Shown piece by piece: positions 47,630 through 59,585 of a DNA stretch of 64,000 nt (the stretch's first letter is position 1; each line of letters starts with the position of its first letter). Location: the NCBI RefSeq assembly GCF_902167145.1, contig NC_050096.1, positions 85,618,683-85,682,682 on the forward strand. The letters run 5' to 3'. This DNA is from Zea mays (taxonomy: Eukaryota > Streptophyta > Magnoliopsida > Poales > Poaceae). The notes beneath the pieces were generated by a model. The model was given only the letters and a program-made list of their open reading frames with translations. It did no database searches and had not been told where the DNA came from. The position numbers and the translations under genes are program-made.

Positions 47630-50277
47630 TTAGTTCTTGACTTTAGGTACCCAAATGGTTTTGGGTCCTTTGGCATTAGAAACAAGAACTTTGGGTACCC
47701 AAACACAAGTCTTTGACCCCTTGTGCTTGCCCCCAACATATTTGGCAACTACCTTGCCGGATTTGTTAGTCAAAACATATGATGCATCAAAGGTTTTAAA
47801 TGAAAAGCTATGTTCATTTGATGCACTAGGAGTTTTCTTCTTAGGCAAATTAGCATGGGTTGGTTGCCTAGAACTAGATGTCTCACCCTTATACATAAAA
47901 GCATGGTTAGGGCCAGAGTGAGACTTCCTAGAATGAATTCTCCTAATTTTGTCCTTGGGATAACCGACAGGGTATAAAATGTAACCCTCGTTATCCTGAG
48001 GCATGGGAGCCTTGCCCTTAACAAAGTTAGACAATTTCTTAGGAGGGGCATTAAGTTTGACATTGCCTCCCTGTTGGAAACCAATGCCATCCTTAATGCC
48101 AGGGCGTCTCCCACTATAGAGCATACTTCTAGCAAATTTAAATTTTTCATTTTCTAAGTTATGCTCGGCAATTTTAGCATCTAATTTTGCTATATGATCA
48201 TTTTGTTGTTTAATTAAAGCCATGTGATCATGAATAGCATCAATGTTAACATCTCTACATCTAGTACAAATGGAAGTATGTTCTATGGTAGATATAGAGG
48301 GTTTGCAAGAATTAAGTTCAACAATCTTAGCACGCAATATATCATTCTCATTTCTAAGATCGGAAATTGTAATATTGCAGACATCAAAATCTTTAGCCTT
48401 AGCAATCAATTTCTCATTTTCAATCCTAAGGCTAGCAAGAGAAATGTTTAGTTCTTCAATCCTAAACAGCAAATCATCATTATTATCTCTAGGATTGGGA
48501 ATTGAAACATTACAAGTAATAGAATCAACCTTAGCTAACAAATTAGCATTTTCATTTCTAAGGTTGTCTATTGTCTCATGGCAAGTGCTTAGCTCACTAG
48601 ATAATTTTTCACATTTCTCAACTTCTAGAGCATAAGCATTTTTAACTTTAACATGCTTTTTGTTTTCCTTGATTAGGAAGTCCTCTTGGGAGTCCAAGAG
48701 ATCATCCTTCTCATGGATGGCACTAATCAATTCATTTAATTTCTCTTTTTGTTGCATGTTTAAGTTGGCAAAAAGAGTGCGTAGGTTATCTTCCTCATCA
48801 CTAGCATTTTCATCACTAGAGGGCTCATATCTAGTGGAGGATTTAGATTTAACCTTCTTCTTTTTGCCGTCCTTTGCCATGAGGCACTTGTGGCCAACGT
48901 TGGGGAAGAGAAGTCCCTTGGTGACGGCGATGTTGGCGGCGTCCTCGTCGTCGGAGGAGTCGCTAGAGCTTTCGTCGGAGTCCCACTCCCGACAAACATG
49001 GGCATCGCCGCCCTTCTTCTTGTAGTATCTCTTCTTCTCCTTTCTTCTCCCCTTCTTGTCGTCGCCCCTGTCACTGTCACTAGATATAGGACATTTCGCA
49101 ATAAAATGACCGGGCTTACCACATTTGTAACACACTTTCTTGGAGCGGGGTTTGTAGTCCTTCCCCTCCTTTGTTTGAGGATTTGGCGGAAGCTCTTGAT
49201 GACGAGCGCCATTTCCTCATTATCGAGCTTGGAGGCATCGATTGGTTGTCTACTTGGTGTAGACTCCTCCTTCTTCTCCTCCGTTGCCTTGAATGCAATC
49301 GGTTGAGCTTCGGACGTGGAGGGACCGTCAAGCTCGTTGATCTTCCGTGAGCCCTTGATCATAAATTCAAAGCTCACAAAATTCCCGATTACTTCCTCGG
49401 GAGTCATTAGTGTATATCTTGGATTGCCACGAATTAATTGAACTTGAGTAGAGTTAAGGAAAATAAGAGATCTTAGAATAACCTTAACCACTTCGTGGTC
49501 ATCCCATTTCTTGCTCCCGAGGTTGCGCACTTGGTTCACTAAGGTCTTGAGCCGGTTGTACATATCTTGTGGCTCCTCCCCTTGGCGAAGACGGAAGCGA
49601 CCGAGCTCCCCCTCGATCGTTTCCCTCTTGGTGATCTTGGTGAGTTCATCACCCTCGTGCGCCGTCTTGAGCACGTCCCAAACTTCCTTGGCGCTTTTTA
49701 GTCCTTGCACCTTGTTGTATTCCTCCCTACTTAGAGAGGCAAGGAGTATGGTTGTGGCTTGGGAGTTGAAGTGCTCGATTTGGGCCACCTCGTCCTCATC
49801 ATAATCCTCATCCCCTACGGATGGTACCTGTGCTCCAAACTCAACAACATTCCATATACTTTTGTGGAGTGAGGTTAGATGAAATTTCATTAAATCACTC
49901 CACCTAGCATAATCTTCACCGTCAAAGGTTGGCGGTTTGCCTAATGGAACGGAAAGTAATGGAGTATGTCTAGAGGTACGAGGATAATGTAAGGGGATCT
50001 TACTAAACTTCTTGCGCTCATGGCACTTAGAAGTTATGGAGGGCGCGTCGGAGGCGGAGGTAGATGGCGATGAAGTGTCGGTCTCGTAGTAGACCACCTT
50101 CCTCATCTTCTTAATTTTGTCACCACTCCGATGCGACTTGTGAGAAGAAGTCTTCTTTTCCTTCTTTTTCTCCTTCCTCTTCTCCTTGTTGCGGGACTCT
50201 TCCGATGAAGCCTTCCCGTGGCTTGTAGTGGGCTTGTCGCCGGTCTCCATCTCTTTCTTGGCGAGTTCTCCCGACAT
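47630..50277 (-). pseudogene. Sirevirus gag with zinc knuckle and coiled coils (frameshifted)
   Basis: Starts MSGELAKKEMETG at 50277. A Lys/Glu/Ser-rich N-terminus is followed by the gag core (PPTFDGEDYARWSDLMKFHL, SAKEVWDVLKTAHEG, GEEPQDMYNRLKTLVNQVR). A one-base loss near 49165 in a G run shifts frame. In the new frame come the zinc knuckle CYKCGKPGHFIAKC (49133-49092), an acidic Ser/Asp region and long heptad-rich coiled coils (about 48770-48130), ending KTIWVPKVKN with a stop at 47630. Gag assembles the particle and packages RNA. Long coiled coils after the knuckle are a Sirevirus trait. Confidence 0.9.
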
Positions 50278-50309
50278 CACTTCGAGCGGTTAGGCTCTAA
50301 TGAAGCACC

Positions 50310-50325
50310 GGGCTTTGATACCAAT
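50310..50325 (-). other. Primer binding site of the second Sirevirus
   Basis: In element sense TTGGTATCAAAGCC lies directly after the 5' LTR end at 50326. It is an initiator tRNA-Met type site with one change from the TGGTATCAGAGC norm. Confidence 0.8.
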
Positions 50326-51634
50326 TGAAAGTCGCCTAGAGGGGGGGGTGAATAGGGCGAAACTGAAATTCTCAAAAATAGTCACAACTACAAGCCGAGT
50401 TAGCGTTAGAAATATAATCGAGTCCGCGAGAGAGGGCGCAAAACAAATCGCAAGCAAATAAAGAGTGTGACACGCGGATTTGTTTTACCGAAGTTCGGTT
50501 CTCGCAAACCTACTCCCCGTTGAGGTGGTCACAAAGACCGGGTCTCTTTCAACCCTTTCCCTCTCTCAAACGGTCCCTCGGACCGAGTGAGCTTTCTCTT
50601 CTCAAATGCTTGGAACACAAAGTTCCCACAAGGACCACCACAAGATTGGTGTCTCTTGCCTCAATTACAAATGAGTTTGATCGCAATAAAGAATCAAGAA
50701 AGAAGAAAGCAATCCAAGCGCAAGAGCTCGAAAGAACACAAGCAAATCTCTCTCTCTAAGCACTAGGGCGTTGTGTGGAATTTGGGAGAGGATTTGATCT
50801 CTTGAGTGTGTCTAGAATTGAATGCCTAGCTCTTGTAAGTGGTTGAAAGTGTGAAAACTTGGATGCAATGAATGGTGGGTGGTTGGGGGTATTTATAGCC
50901 CCAACCACCAAACTAGCCGTTTGGTGGGGCTGACTGTCGTATGGGGCACCGGACAGTCCGGTGCACACCGGACATGTCCGGTGCGCCAGCCACGTCACCA
51001 AAGCCGTTGGGTTCCGACCATTGGAGCTCTGTCTTCTGGGCCCGCCTGGATGTCCGGTGGCGCACCGGACATGCACTGTAGAGTGTCCGGTGCGCCAGCA
51101 TGGGCGTGCCTGACTTCTGCGCGCTCTGGCGCGCATTAATTGTTGTTGCATGTGACCGTTGGCGCGAAGTAGCCGTTGCCCCGCAGTTACACCGGACAGT
51201 CCGGTGTACACCGGGCATGTCCGGTGAATTATAGCGGAGCAGCCGTTGCGATTTCCCGAAGCTGGCGAGTTCCTGAGACGCCCTTCCTTGGAGCACCGGA
51301 CAGTGTCCGGTGTACACCGGACAGTCCGGTGAATTATAGCGGAGAAACCTCTGGATTTTCCCGAAGGTGACGAGTTTGAGTTGGAGTCCTCTGGTGCACC
51401 GGACACTGTCCGGTGCACACCGGACAGTCCGGTGCGCCAGACCAAAGGTGCCTTCGATTGACCTTTTGCTCTTTTGTTGAACCCAATACTTGGTCTTTTT
51501 ATTGGCTAAGTGTGAACCTTTGGCACCTGTATAACTTATACACTAGAGCAAACTAGTTAGTCCAATTTATTTGTGTTGGGCAATTCAACCACCAAAATCA
51601 TTTAGGAAATAGGTGTAAGCCTAATTCCCTTTCA
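50326..51634 (-). repeat. 5' LTR of the second Sirevirus
   Basis: 1309 bp, partner of 42219-43525, with the same palindromes and the same ends. Examples of differences: an extra G near 50341, G/A near 50399 and two adjacent changes near 51347. Adjacent to the TSD ATATG at 51635-51639. Confidence 0.93.
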
Positions 51635-52044
51635 ATATGGCAGTGACCCACGAGTGAAAAATATCAACGCACGGTAAGGTTGCACAGAGAGTGAATCCCT
51701 TATTTTATCTTACTCGCTCCCTTCGGGGAGAAGCCATCTGTAAACGCACCCTCCTTGGTCTATAAAAGGAGGGGTCGACCTTATGAGGAGGACGAGGCCA
51801 CAGCCCCAAAACAACAAAGAAGAACCCTAGAGAAACAAGACACAACACATAGAGACTTGGAATTTCTCTCTGTCTCGCAAGCTTGTAACCCCTACTACGA
51901 GTAATCAGGTGTCGATAGCACGAGCCACCGAAGACTGGAGTAGGGACATTCTGCCAAACTAGTATAACTATTGCGCCCACTGAGCATACCATCTGGGCCT
52001 AAAACGTGCATACACAAATTTATTCGTCGATGCTAGTTCGAAAC

Positions 52045-52740
52045 ACCAAAAGGTACCAGAAAACAAAAAATACCAAAAATAGAAAATTACCATAGAGAGT
52101 GGAGAAAACAAGACAGTTACTAGAGAAAGTGGAGGCATAGACAAACGATGTGTTAAACTTGGACATAATTTAGAACCATAATGAGGGAAATTTAAGGATG
52201 TTTGAACCACAATATGCATAATATCCCTACATCTTTTATATTCTTGAGGATTTGTATCTTATTATTCTCTCCTTTCTATTATATTATATATATAAAAAAC
52301 TATTAATCTGATAATAGGTTTTGTTTGTAACATCTAGACCTAATAGTTAGTTGCTAAAATTAGTTATAGAGGTTATAAAAGCCTCTAACTAATAAGGCCT
52401 TAGTCATACTTGGGAGTGGATAGCCATAAGCAATTACCCTTCAAGATACGTATCTAATAATAAATCACATACGATAAAGGTATAGTTTTCTATCAGATAC
52501 TACTTCTAAACTTATATAAAGTATAATCATCCTGATATGATACCAGAAAACATAAAGTACCGAAAAAGAGAAAAATACCATAGAGAGTGGAGAAAACAAG
52601 AGAGTTACCAGAGAGAGTCGAGGCATAGACAATCAATGTGTTAAACTTGGACATGATGTAGAACCAGCATGAGGGTAGTTTAAGGAGGTCCAAACCACAG
52701 TGTGCGTAATATTCGTGCATCCTTTTGTCATTCATTAATT
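52045..52740. repeat. Duplicated AT-rich segment, right group
   Basis: Two related units: ACCATAGAGAGTGGAGAAAACAAG ... GTGTTAAACTTGGACAT.AT occurs at about 52090-52210 and again at 52578-52700, and the CTTGGGAGTGGATAGCC to TATAAAGTATAATCATCC part lies at 52408-52540. Both match the left group at 41226-41580. Between them is an AT-rich MITE-like stretch (52270-52395). Confidence 0.75.
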
Positions 52741-53655
52741 GATGAATATAAATATGAAGTTATGATTTAGAATCAACTAAACGCTATGACCTCGTAGCTC
52801 TCTCTTCAGTTCTAGTGAGATTTCTAGCTTGTTGGTCTATAATCGACATTAATATCTACCTTTAGATGACTATGATAATGAATGTCCATGCTAGAAATGT
52901 GTCTATGTTCTGGCCTAAGTCGCCTAATCTTTACTCTGCTCCCCTTTTATACAGGAAGGGGAGAGAGTTTACATATTAGCCATACAATAGGTCCAATTCT
53001 TCCAAGACCCAACAACTTAAATCTTATTCTGGTTGTGAAGTCGCATGTCGGGCCATGTCTTTGGTCGTGGCATAATGTTGGATGTTCGTCTTCAATGGAA
53101 GTCTAGCACATGGGCATGTATGTTATGTCATATCTATGGATGTTTGAGTCCATGCCATCATGTACGACGTATTTCATAACCGATGTAGCGATTTGTAATT
53201 GATAATACTTCATGTTACACTGACATGCACACGCGTGGCTATCGGGTCGATGCACGTACCAAATAGTGGTCTTAGGTACCTTGCTATCAAAGTCGTGATG
53301 ACAGTGCGCCTGTCAGGTTGTAATGTCGTACTTTACACATTTAATGTGTCGTGCATGAGTATTATCCAGAATGTCACCATTGTGGTCCTATCAAGAGTAG
53401 GCCTCAACCTTTGGCCGATTCCACGATAAAGTTTTCTATCGAGATCCTTGAAAGGTGACTTGGCAATATTCAGTGGTATGACATCCTCTAATCACTAACC
53501 ATGTTTGTATTAAAATTTTATCTAAATATAGTTAAGTGTGATCTTGTTTTAAAGAATTTATTACAATAAACACAAACACAGTAGTGCAATCAAAATTTAA
53601 TTTAAAATCTTGGTTTGGCAAATATATAATAGTTTATAAGTTCCAAAAGATGTTG
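52741..53655. other. Unassigned intergenic DNA
   Basis: About 0.9 kb, no gene, LTR or TIR recognised. Short frames (up to 76 codons) show no domain. Confidence 0.5.
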
Positions 53656-54655
53656 CACTACACATAACTAGTTAACTTCGTAGAGCCTAAGTCGTAGGAA
53701 GTTAGCCATGAACTCTCGAAAGGTGACAAAATAGTCGGAAGTTAAGTGACCCCGTTGGAAGTTAAGCTCTCAAAAAAAATTTGATCATAAGTTAGCTTAA
53801 CTTCCTGGAGCCAACTATGCCTCTCGAAAGTTAGCACTTTCACGTCGTTTGGGTACGGGGGCGCCATTAGCCCGCTAACTTCCTATGAATTATTGTAGCC
53901 TTTAGGAAGGAAGTTAGCCAGCTAACTTCCTACGACTTACTATAGCCTCTAGGAAGTTAACTTGACCAACATTACAAATGTGGTTTCATTTTCATTTTAC
54001 ATCACATACCACGACATAACAAATATATTAACAACTATAGCACACCACATTTTCACAAAAAAACATCTCACACACAATCACATAAGAACAATGACGTTCA
54101 TAATCTCGATAATTACATCACAATATCATTTCACATCACAATCACAACCATAATCTAAGCAAATTTCATCACGATAACATCTCATCCATAGTCATAAGAC
54201 CCAAAAGTATGAAGTATCATGAAAACACATAAAATGGAAGCTCATTGTCATCGATCACCATCAGGGAACTATGACGAGTGATGGTCGCTACCTCCACTAG
54301 CGAAGAGGGCAACGACAAAGTAGAACCCGTCATCTCGTTGCTAAGTCGGTAAGGTAGCTAGAGGGGTTTGATATACCTATACAAATGATATTTGTCGAGT
54401 TACATCATAATATAACAAGTAAATGATGATGCATTTGCATACTTGATGTTCGGTAGGGTGAGTGGAGGTGAAGACCATGGAAAATGTACGGGAGGTGGAG
54501 GTGGGGTCCACTAGGATATGTATCCCTTGGGCTTGTGCTAGTTGCTACAAAATTGTCGAATTCATTCACGTCAGCATTTTAAATCAATACATAACTTAAA
54601 GTGAAAGTTATTATCTTTCAAACTTACCTGTATGAGTTCTTGTTGTTGTTGAAAC

Positions 54656-56631
54656 TAGACATGGCAATGGGGGCCCGATCTTCGATTCCCTGCGGGGAAT
54701 TCCTCCATTAGGTGATGGGGAAGTTTCTTCCCCCACGGGATGTAGACAGGGAAAATTCTTCCCCAATAGGTAAAAGGATTTGGGGACAGGAAAGCATTCC
54801 TCATCCCCTTTTTCTGTTGGGACCCATTAAACTTGCATGTGACGATGTTTTCGTATATTAGTTAATGATAAAAATAAATAATTACCTTGTCAAGAGATCA
54901 CTCATTGTACAAATGTGTTCATTTTGATGTGCGCATAAAAATTTCTTACATCTAACAAGGTGTATAAGTGACAATATTGAAAGGATCACGATGCCCAAGA
55001 GGGAGGTGAATTGGGCTTTTCTAAAATTCCAACAAAAGTTAAACCCTAAGCATGAGCCCAACTTCACCCAAACTACTAGCAAGGTAAATACTACTAGATA
55101 AACAACAACCCTAAGTCATTACAACAAATACTAACTAAGCAATTGCACAAAGTAAAATGCTCAAAGTAAATGCGGAATGTAAAGTAAGGGTAAGAAGACT
55201 CCTCTAATTTTTTGCCGAGGTATCAAAGAGTCGGAACTCTTCCCTTGTCCTCGTTGGAGCACCCGCGCAAGGGTATCGTTCCCCCTTGGTCCTCGCAAGA
55301 ACTAAATGCTCTCTATGAGATGACCCGTTGCCACTCCGGTGCGGTGGATCCCTCACGACCGCGTACAAACTTGAGCCGGGTCACCAACAATTCCTCCGGG
55401 GTGATCACCGCACTCCAATCGCCACCAAGTCGTCTAGGTGATGCCGATCACCAAGAGTAACAAGTTATAGACTTTCACTTAACCAAGAGAAGCCTAATGC
55501 ATATGGTGTGTGCTCTAGGTGGCTCTCATGCACACTAATGAGGTCCTAACATGGGATTATGATTTTCTCATCACCTCACTAGGCTTTATGGGGCTTGCAA
55601 TGCACTAGCAATGAATACAAGTGAATATGGGCTGCAAGACACTTAATGTGGCTGGTGGAGGGGTATAAATAGCCCCAACCACCAAAACTAGATGTTACTG
55701 TAGGCTACTGCGCATTGGTGCACCGGACAGTCCGGTGCGCCAACGGTGCACTGCAATGGCTAGTTCTGATAGCTAGTCGTTGTTCTGACAGTGCACCAGA
55801 CAGTAAACAGTGATTGTCTAGTGTGCATCGGACAGTCTGGTGGACGCTCTAAAATTTGACTTCTCAAAGTCGTTGCTTTCGGGTTTTCTTGGGGGCAGAG
55901 GGGCTGCCCCTGGGGCAGCCTGGGCCCACTGTCAGGGGTCACACCGGACAGTCCGATGCATACCGGACAGTTTGGTGCCCCTAAGACAACAAAGCCAACT
56001 TCTTTTCCTTTGGTTTTTCTAACCCGATTTCGTTCTAATCGTGAGTGTGTTATAGAGTGACACCTAGTACTAGTTGTGAGTGTGAACATGCACCAACACT
56101 ACACTAGAATTCTCTTGGTCAAACTACTCATCCACAACCCCTCTTTATAGTACAACTAAAATAAAACTAGAAGACCTAATTCTATACCAAGTGTCCACAA
56201 CTCCTTCGACACTCGGAATACGAGGACCTTTGTCTTTTGATTCGCCTTTTCCCGTCGTCGCTTTAAGTTCTCATCTGAGGGATTGTTTTCACTGTTGCAA
56301 GGCTACCTCTTGTAATGCGACCTAACATACCATTTGCTCTGCAAAACACACGTTAGTCACATATAATCTTATGTTGTCATTAATCACTAAAACCAACCAG
56401 GGGCCTAGATGCTTTCAAATGTTTTGCATTAATAACAAAGGACGTATGTCCTGATTAAAATTTAAGTGGAGACGGGGATCCCCATCGGGGATTTATCCTC
56501 CCGAGGAACGAGGATGGGGAAGAAATGTCCCCCGTAAGCGTTCGTGGGGATCCCCATGGGGAAATTTTTTCGTCGCAGGTATGGGGATGTGGAGCTATTC
56601 CCCAATAGAGAATTCCCCATTGACATCCCTG
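54656..56631. mobile_element. hAT-like non-autonomous element inside the CACTA element
   Basis: Ends TAGACATGGCAATGGGGG (left) and complement CAGGGATGTCAATGGGGAA (right), then long C/G-rich inverted arms (GGGGATCCCC and similar) on both sides. Flanking 8-mers GTTGAAAC (54648-54655) and ACTGAAAC (56632-56639) agree at six of eight positions, as an aged hAT duplication would. It contains only a solo LTR and about 530 bp of its own. Confidence 0.7.
54978..56417 (-). repeat. Solo Sirevirus-type LTR inside the hAT-like element
   Basis: Minus sense, 1440 bp from TGAAAGCATCTAGGCCCC at 56417 to the end GGGCATCGTGATCCTTTCA at 54978. The flanks AATAT (54973-54977) and AATGT (56418-56422) differ at one base, an aged TSD. 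CACCGGACAGTCCGGTG-type palindromes lie near 55722 and 55940. A TATAAATA-like site is near 55665 and CACTCCGG-type non-coding DNA fills the rest. No interior is left. Confidence 0.85.
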
Positions 56632-56921
56632 ACTGAAACTGAGTAGCATAGTATTCTTGTTATGCAGCCTATTGCCACAAGTATCCTGATGTTATATACT
56701 TCCAAGAGGAGTAGCTATAGGCTGTAGGAAGTTAATTATCTTCCGAGAGTGTCACAGTGGCCATCAAAAATTAGTAACTTCCTACGGTTTCTTTTAAATA
56801 CCGTAGGAAGTTGGTAGGTCGTAGGAAGTTTTAACTTTTGGTGTAGTGTTGAATGCGTGGTGATGTCACTAAACTTGAATTCTTGCATGGCTAGTGATTT
56901 CTAATCAGTTTTGTGTACAAG

Positions 56922-57676
56922 TTGTTGGATTTATGGGCTAAGCCCAAATTGAGAAACTCAATTAAATCCTAAAAAATCTCAAAAGCCCATGTATGGGTAT
57001 GGCTAGGGAATGGTGGAACAAATAGTCCCATATTGCTAGTCCAAGTGGAGTGGAACTAGTTTGAATATGGAGGCTACACTCACTCACCAAGCCATGAATG
57101 AGGGGAGAGAGTGTGGAGAACCACGCGCGCACGCTCGCTCGCGTGGGCTGGGCGGGGCGAAGGGCGCGGGCGCACGACATACGCGTGAATGGTCCGCTAA
57201 AATCCGACCTCTCTCCTTGCAGGGGCATGGCTTCCTTTTGCTATTTTATTTTTTGGTTGCTTGGCTGTAAAGTCTAGAGCCCTATCCTGTCGCGATAAGG
57301 ATCTGAGCCCTTATTGAAGTGCGAGTCTATCGGTTCATAGATAACGTGCAGATTGGGTCGCGGGTCCTTATCGGTTCACGTACACTGCCCTATATAAGGC
57401 ATCTGACAGTCAGCGTCAATCCCATCCCAACACAAAGTAGGATTTTGCCTCTGCTCACAGCTGTGTTGCCATCGTCGTTCTCTTCAACCCAACCACCAAC
57501 GTGCATATGCGATCTGGAGACCAGGTCTCCGGAACCGATCGCCTTCGAGATCATGCATCGGGAGAGGACAAATAAGATTTTTTAGAAGCGTCCTCACGCG
57601 ATTGCTCGATATCTTCTCGTCGATCTTGCTATCGACGTCTTCATCTACCCTGATGCTTCCACGTCGTCGATCTCAC
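56922..57676 (+). repeat. Copia LTR remnant cut by the third Sirevirus
   Basis: Begins TGTTGGATTTATGGGCTAAG, a copia LTR start used in grasses, and runs through TATATAAGGC near 57393 (promoter) to 57676, where the third Sirevirus is inserted. The remainder would lie beyond that element and outside the window. It has no ORF of substance. Confidence 0.55.
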
Positions 57677-58597
57677 TGAAAGTCGCCTAGGGGGGCGGTG
57701 AATAGGCAAAACCTGAAATTTATAAACTTAAACACACACTAAGGCCGAGGTTAGCATTAAAATTAAATCCGAGTGCGGAAGATTGTTTCTCTTGCTATGA
57801 GTTGCTCAATTAATGCGGATGACGTTTGGGAGCAAATCAAATCAATATTAGCAAGGAAACTTTAGAGAGAGGAAAGAGAGAAAATAAATCAAATGGAAAT
57901 CAACACAAGTGTACGCGGTGATTTGTTTTACCGAGGTTCTGTTCCAAAGAACCTAGTCCCCGTTGATGAGGCCACAAAGGCTGGATCTATTCCAACCCTT
58001 TCCCTCTCTCAAACGGTCACTTAGACCGGATGAGCCTTCTCCTTAATGAATCGGGTCACTATGACCCCGCAAGGACCACCACACACTTAGGTATCTCTTG
58101 CTAGCTTTACAAAGCACTTAGAGAATAAGAATGGGAAGGAGAAAGGCAATCCAAGCAACAAGAGCAACAAATGAACACAAAAACTCTCTCTCTCAAGTCA
58201 CTAAGTGGTTGAGTTGATTTTGGGACTTGGAGAGGATTTAATCTTTGGAATGTGTCTTGGAGTGAATGTTATTGCTCCTGTATTGAATGGGATCTTCAGA
58301 AAACTTGGATGCCATTGAAGGAGGTGGTTGGGGGAAATTTATAGCCTCCAACCACTTCCTAGTCGTTGGCTGAGTCTGCTGGCGATGGGCACACCGGACA
58401 GGTACTGTTCACTGTCCGGTGCGCGCCACGTCAGCACACCTATTGGGGTTTGGAGCGACTTGACCGTTGGAGCTGTTGCACCGGACAGCCCGGTGCCACA
58501 CAAACCCGTTAGGCAAACTCGTTAGTCCACGTGGTTTGTGATGGACGTCAACCACCAAAATCGATTATAGGAAATGGTTAATCCCATTTCCCTTTCA
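57677..58597 (-). repeat. 3' LTR of the third Sirevirus, internally deleted
   Basis: 921 bp, from TGAAAGGGAAATGGG at 58597 to CTAGGCGACTTTCA at 57677. The family-mate at 11417-12672 is 1256 bp, so about 330 bp are missing. The loss lies around the palindrome-rich region (about 58490-58505), where only two of the palindromic repeats remain. Confidence 0.85.
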
Positions 58598-59585
58598 ATC
58601 TCCCTCTTTTTGGTGATTGATGCCAACACAAACCAAAGCAAATATGAAGTGTAAATATGTAACTTGTTTGCAATGTTAGATGTGCATAGGTTACCTAGAT
58701 TTAAACCAATTGAAAGACTTTATACATATGTCTAAGAATAAACGTGATTGCTTTTCTCTTATTAGCATTTTGGACCACATTTGCACCACTTGTTTGTTTC
58801 TGCAAACCTTCTGGAAAAACCTTTTCAAATTCTTTTACAAATAGTCAAAGGTATAAGAATATGATTGCAATAAGCATTTTTAAGATTTGAAATTCCTCCC
58901 CCTATTTCAAATGCTTTTCCTTTGACTAAATAAAAGCTCCCCCTGAATGAATTCTGCCCTTAGCTTTCAAGCAGGTTTTTGATATAGATATTAAGTGAAA
59001 TTATACCAATTGAAAATTTTCATACTATTTTAAGTATTGAAATCAAATAAGATACCAATTGAAAGATCTTGAGATACTAAATGAGATACCAGTTGAAAAT
59101 TTTGGGATATCAAATGAAAATCTTGAGATAAACTCAAATACCAATTTGAAATTAACACTTCCTTTAGTTTTTGGAAATATGGTGGTGCGGTCCTTTTTCT
59201 TTGGGCTTAATACTTTCTCTCCCTTTAGCATTAATCACCAAAAACGGAGAACTTTGAGAGCCCTTTACAATTCTCCCCATTTGGGGCCTAATACTTTCTC
59301 CCAAATGGTAAAATAAATATGAGTGAAGGGTCATACCAATTGAGAGTTACATGAGTAACGACAAGAGGTAAATGATACCGTCAGAGTTGGAGTGGAAGCC
59401 TTGTCTTTACCGAATACTCCATTTCCCTTTCACTTTAAGACTAAACATGGAAGTATACTTGAAAGCACATTAGTCTTAACCTTGGCACAATAAGAAATAT
59501 GCATTTGTACCAAATGAAAGAGACATGATCAAAGGTATATTCATGAGCTATGTGTGCAATGTTTCAATCAAAGTTCTGAAAATCA
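58598..59585 (-). other. 3' non-coding tract of the third Sirevirus
   Basis: PPT next to the LTR (58598-58614), with further CTCCCCC-type tracts in plus sense near 58896, 58937 and weaker ones near 59215 and 59273. The words TACCAATTGAAA repeat between 58995 and 59150, as in the first Sirevirus. Confidence 0.8.

Larger units (their letters stand above)
42219..51634 (-). mobile_element. Full-length Sirevirus-type Ty1/copia retrotransposon, coding region defective
   Basis: 9416 bp on the minus strand with LTRs at both ends (50326-51634 upstream, 42219-43525 downstream) and a perfect TSD ATATG (42214-42218 and 51635-51639). Order in its own sense: LTR, PBS, gag with zinc knuckle and coiled coils, protease, integrase, RT, RNase H, non-coding tract with repeated PPTs, LTR. 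About 20 differences were noticed between the LTRs by eye (near 1.6%). The pol frame keeps one phase over 3.2 kb but has five in-frame stops. Gag has a frameshift. It resembles maize Opie/Ji elements. Confidence 0.95.
42119..52051 (+). repeat. Gypsy LTR split by the Sirevirus (42119-42218 plus 51640-52051)
   Basis: The left part begins TGTCGGTGTAGGGGGAG, a usual gypsy LTR start. The right part carries TATAAAAGGAGGGG near 51761, AAGCTTGTAACCCC near 51880 and ends near TTATTCGTCGATGCTAGTTCGAAACACC. Joined, they give about 510 bp. No interior follows, so it is a solo or truncated LTR. The tail resembles the remnant at 13560-13870. Confidence 0.65.
53656..56848. mobile_element. Non-autonomous CACTA (En/Spm-type) transposon with nested insertions
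   Basis: Left end CACTACACATAACTAGTTAACTTC; right end complement CACTACACCAAAAGTTAAAACTTC. The 3-bp duplication TTG flanks it (53653-53655 and 56849-56851). Subterminal repeats of the TAGGAAGTTA/AACTTCCTACG type are dense at 53670-53960 and 56720-56840, in both orientations. These are the transposase-binding arrays typical of CACTA elements. No transposase gene is present. The interior is occupied by a hAT-like element carrying a solo LTR; without them the element is about 1.2 kb. Confidence 0.88.

Noticed and set aside
54882..55460. Small ORFs in the CACTA interior as transposase remnants
   Set aside because: They fall in the hAT-like element and solo LTR and share no CACTA transposase motif.
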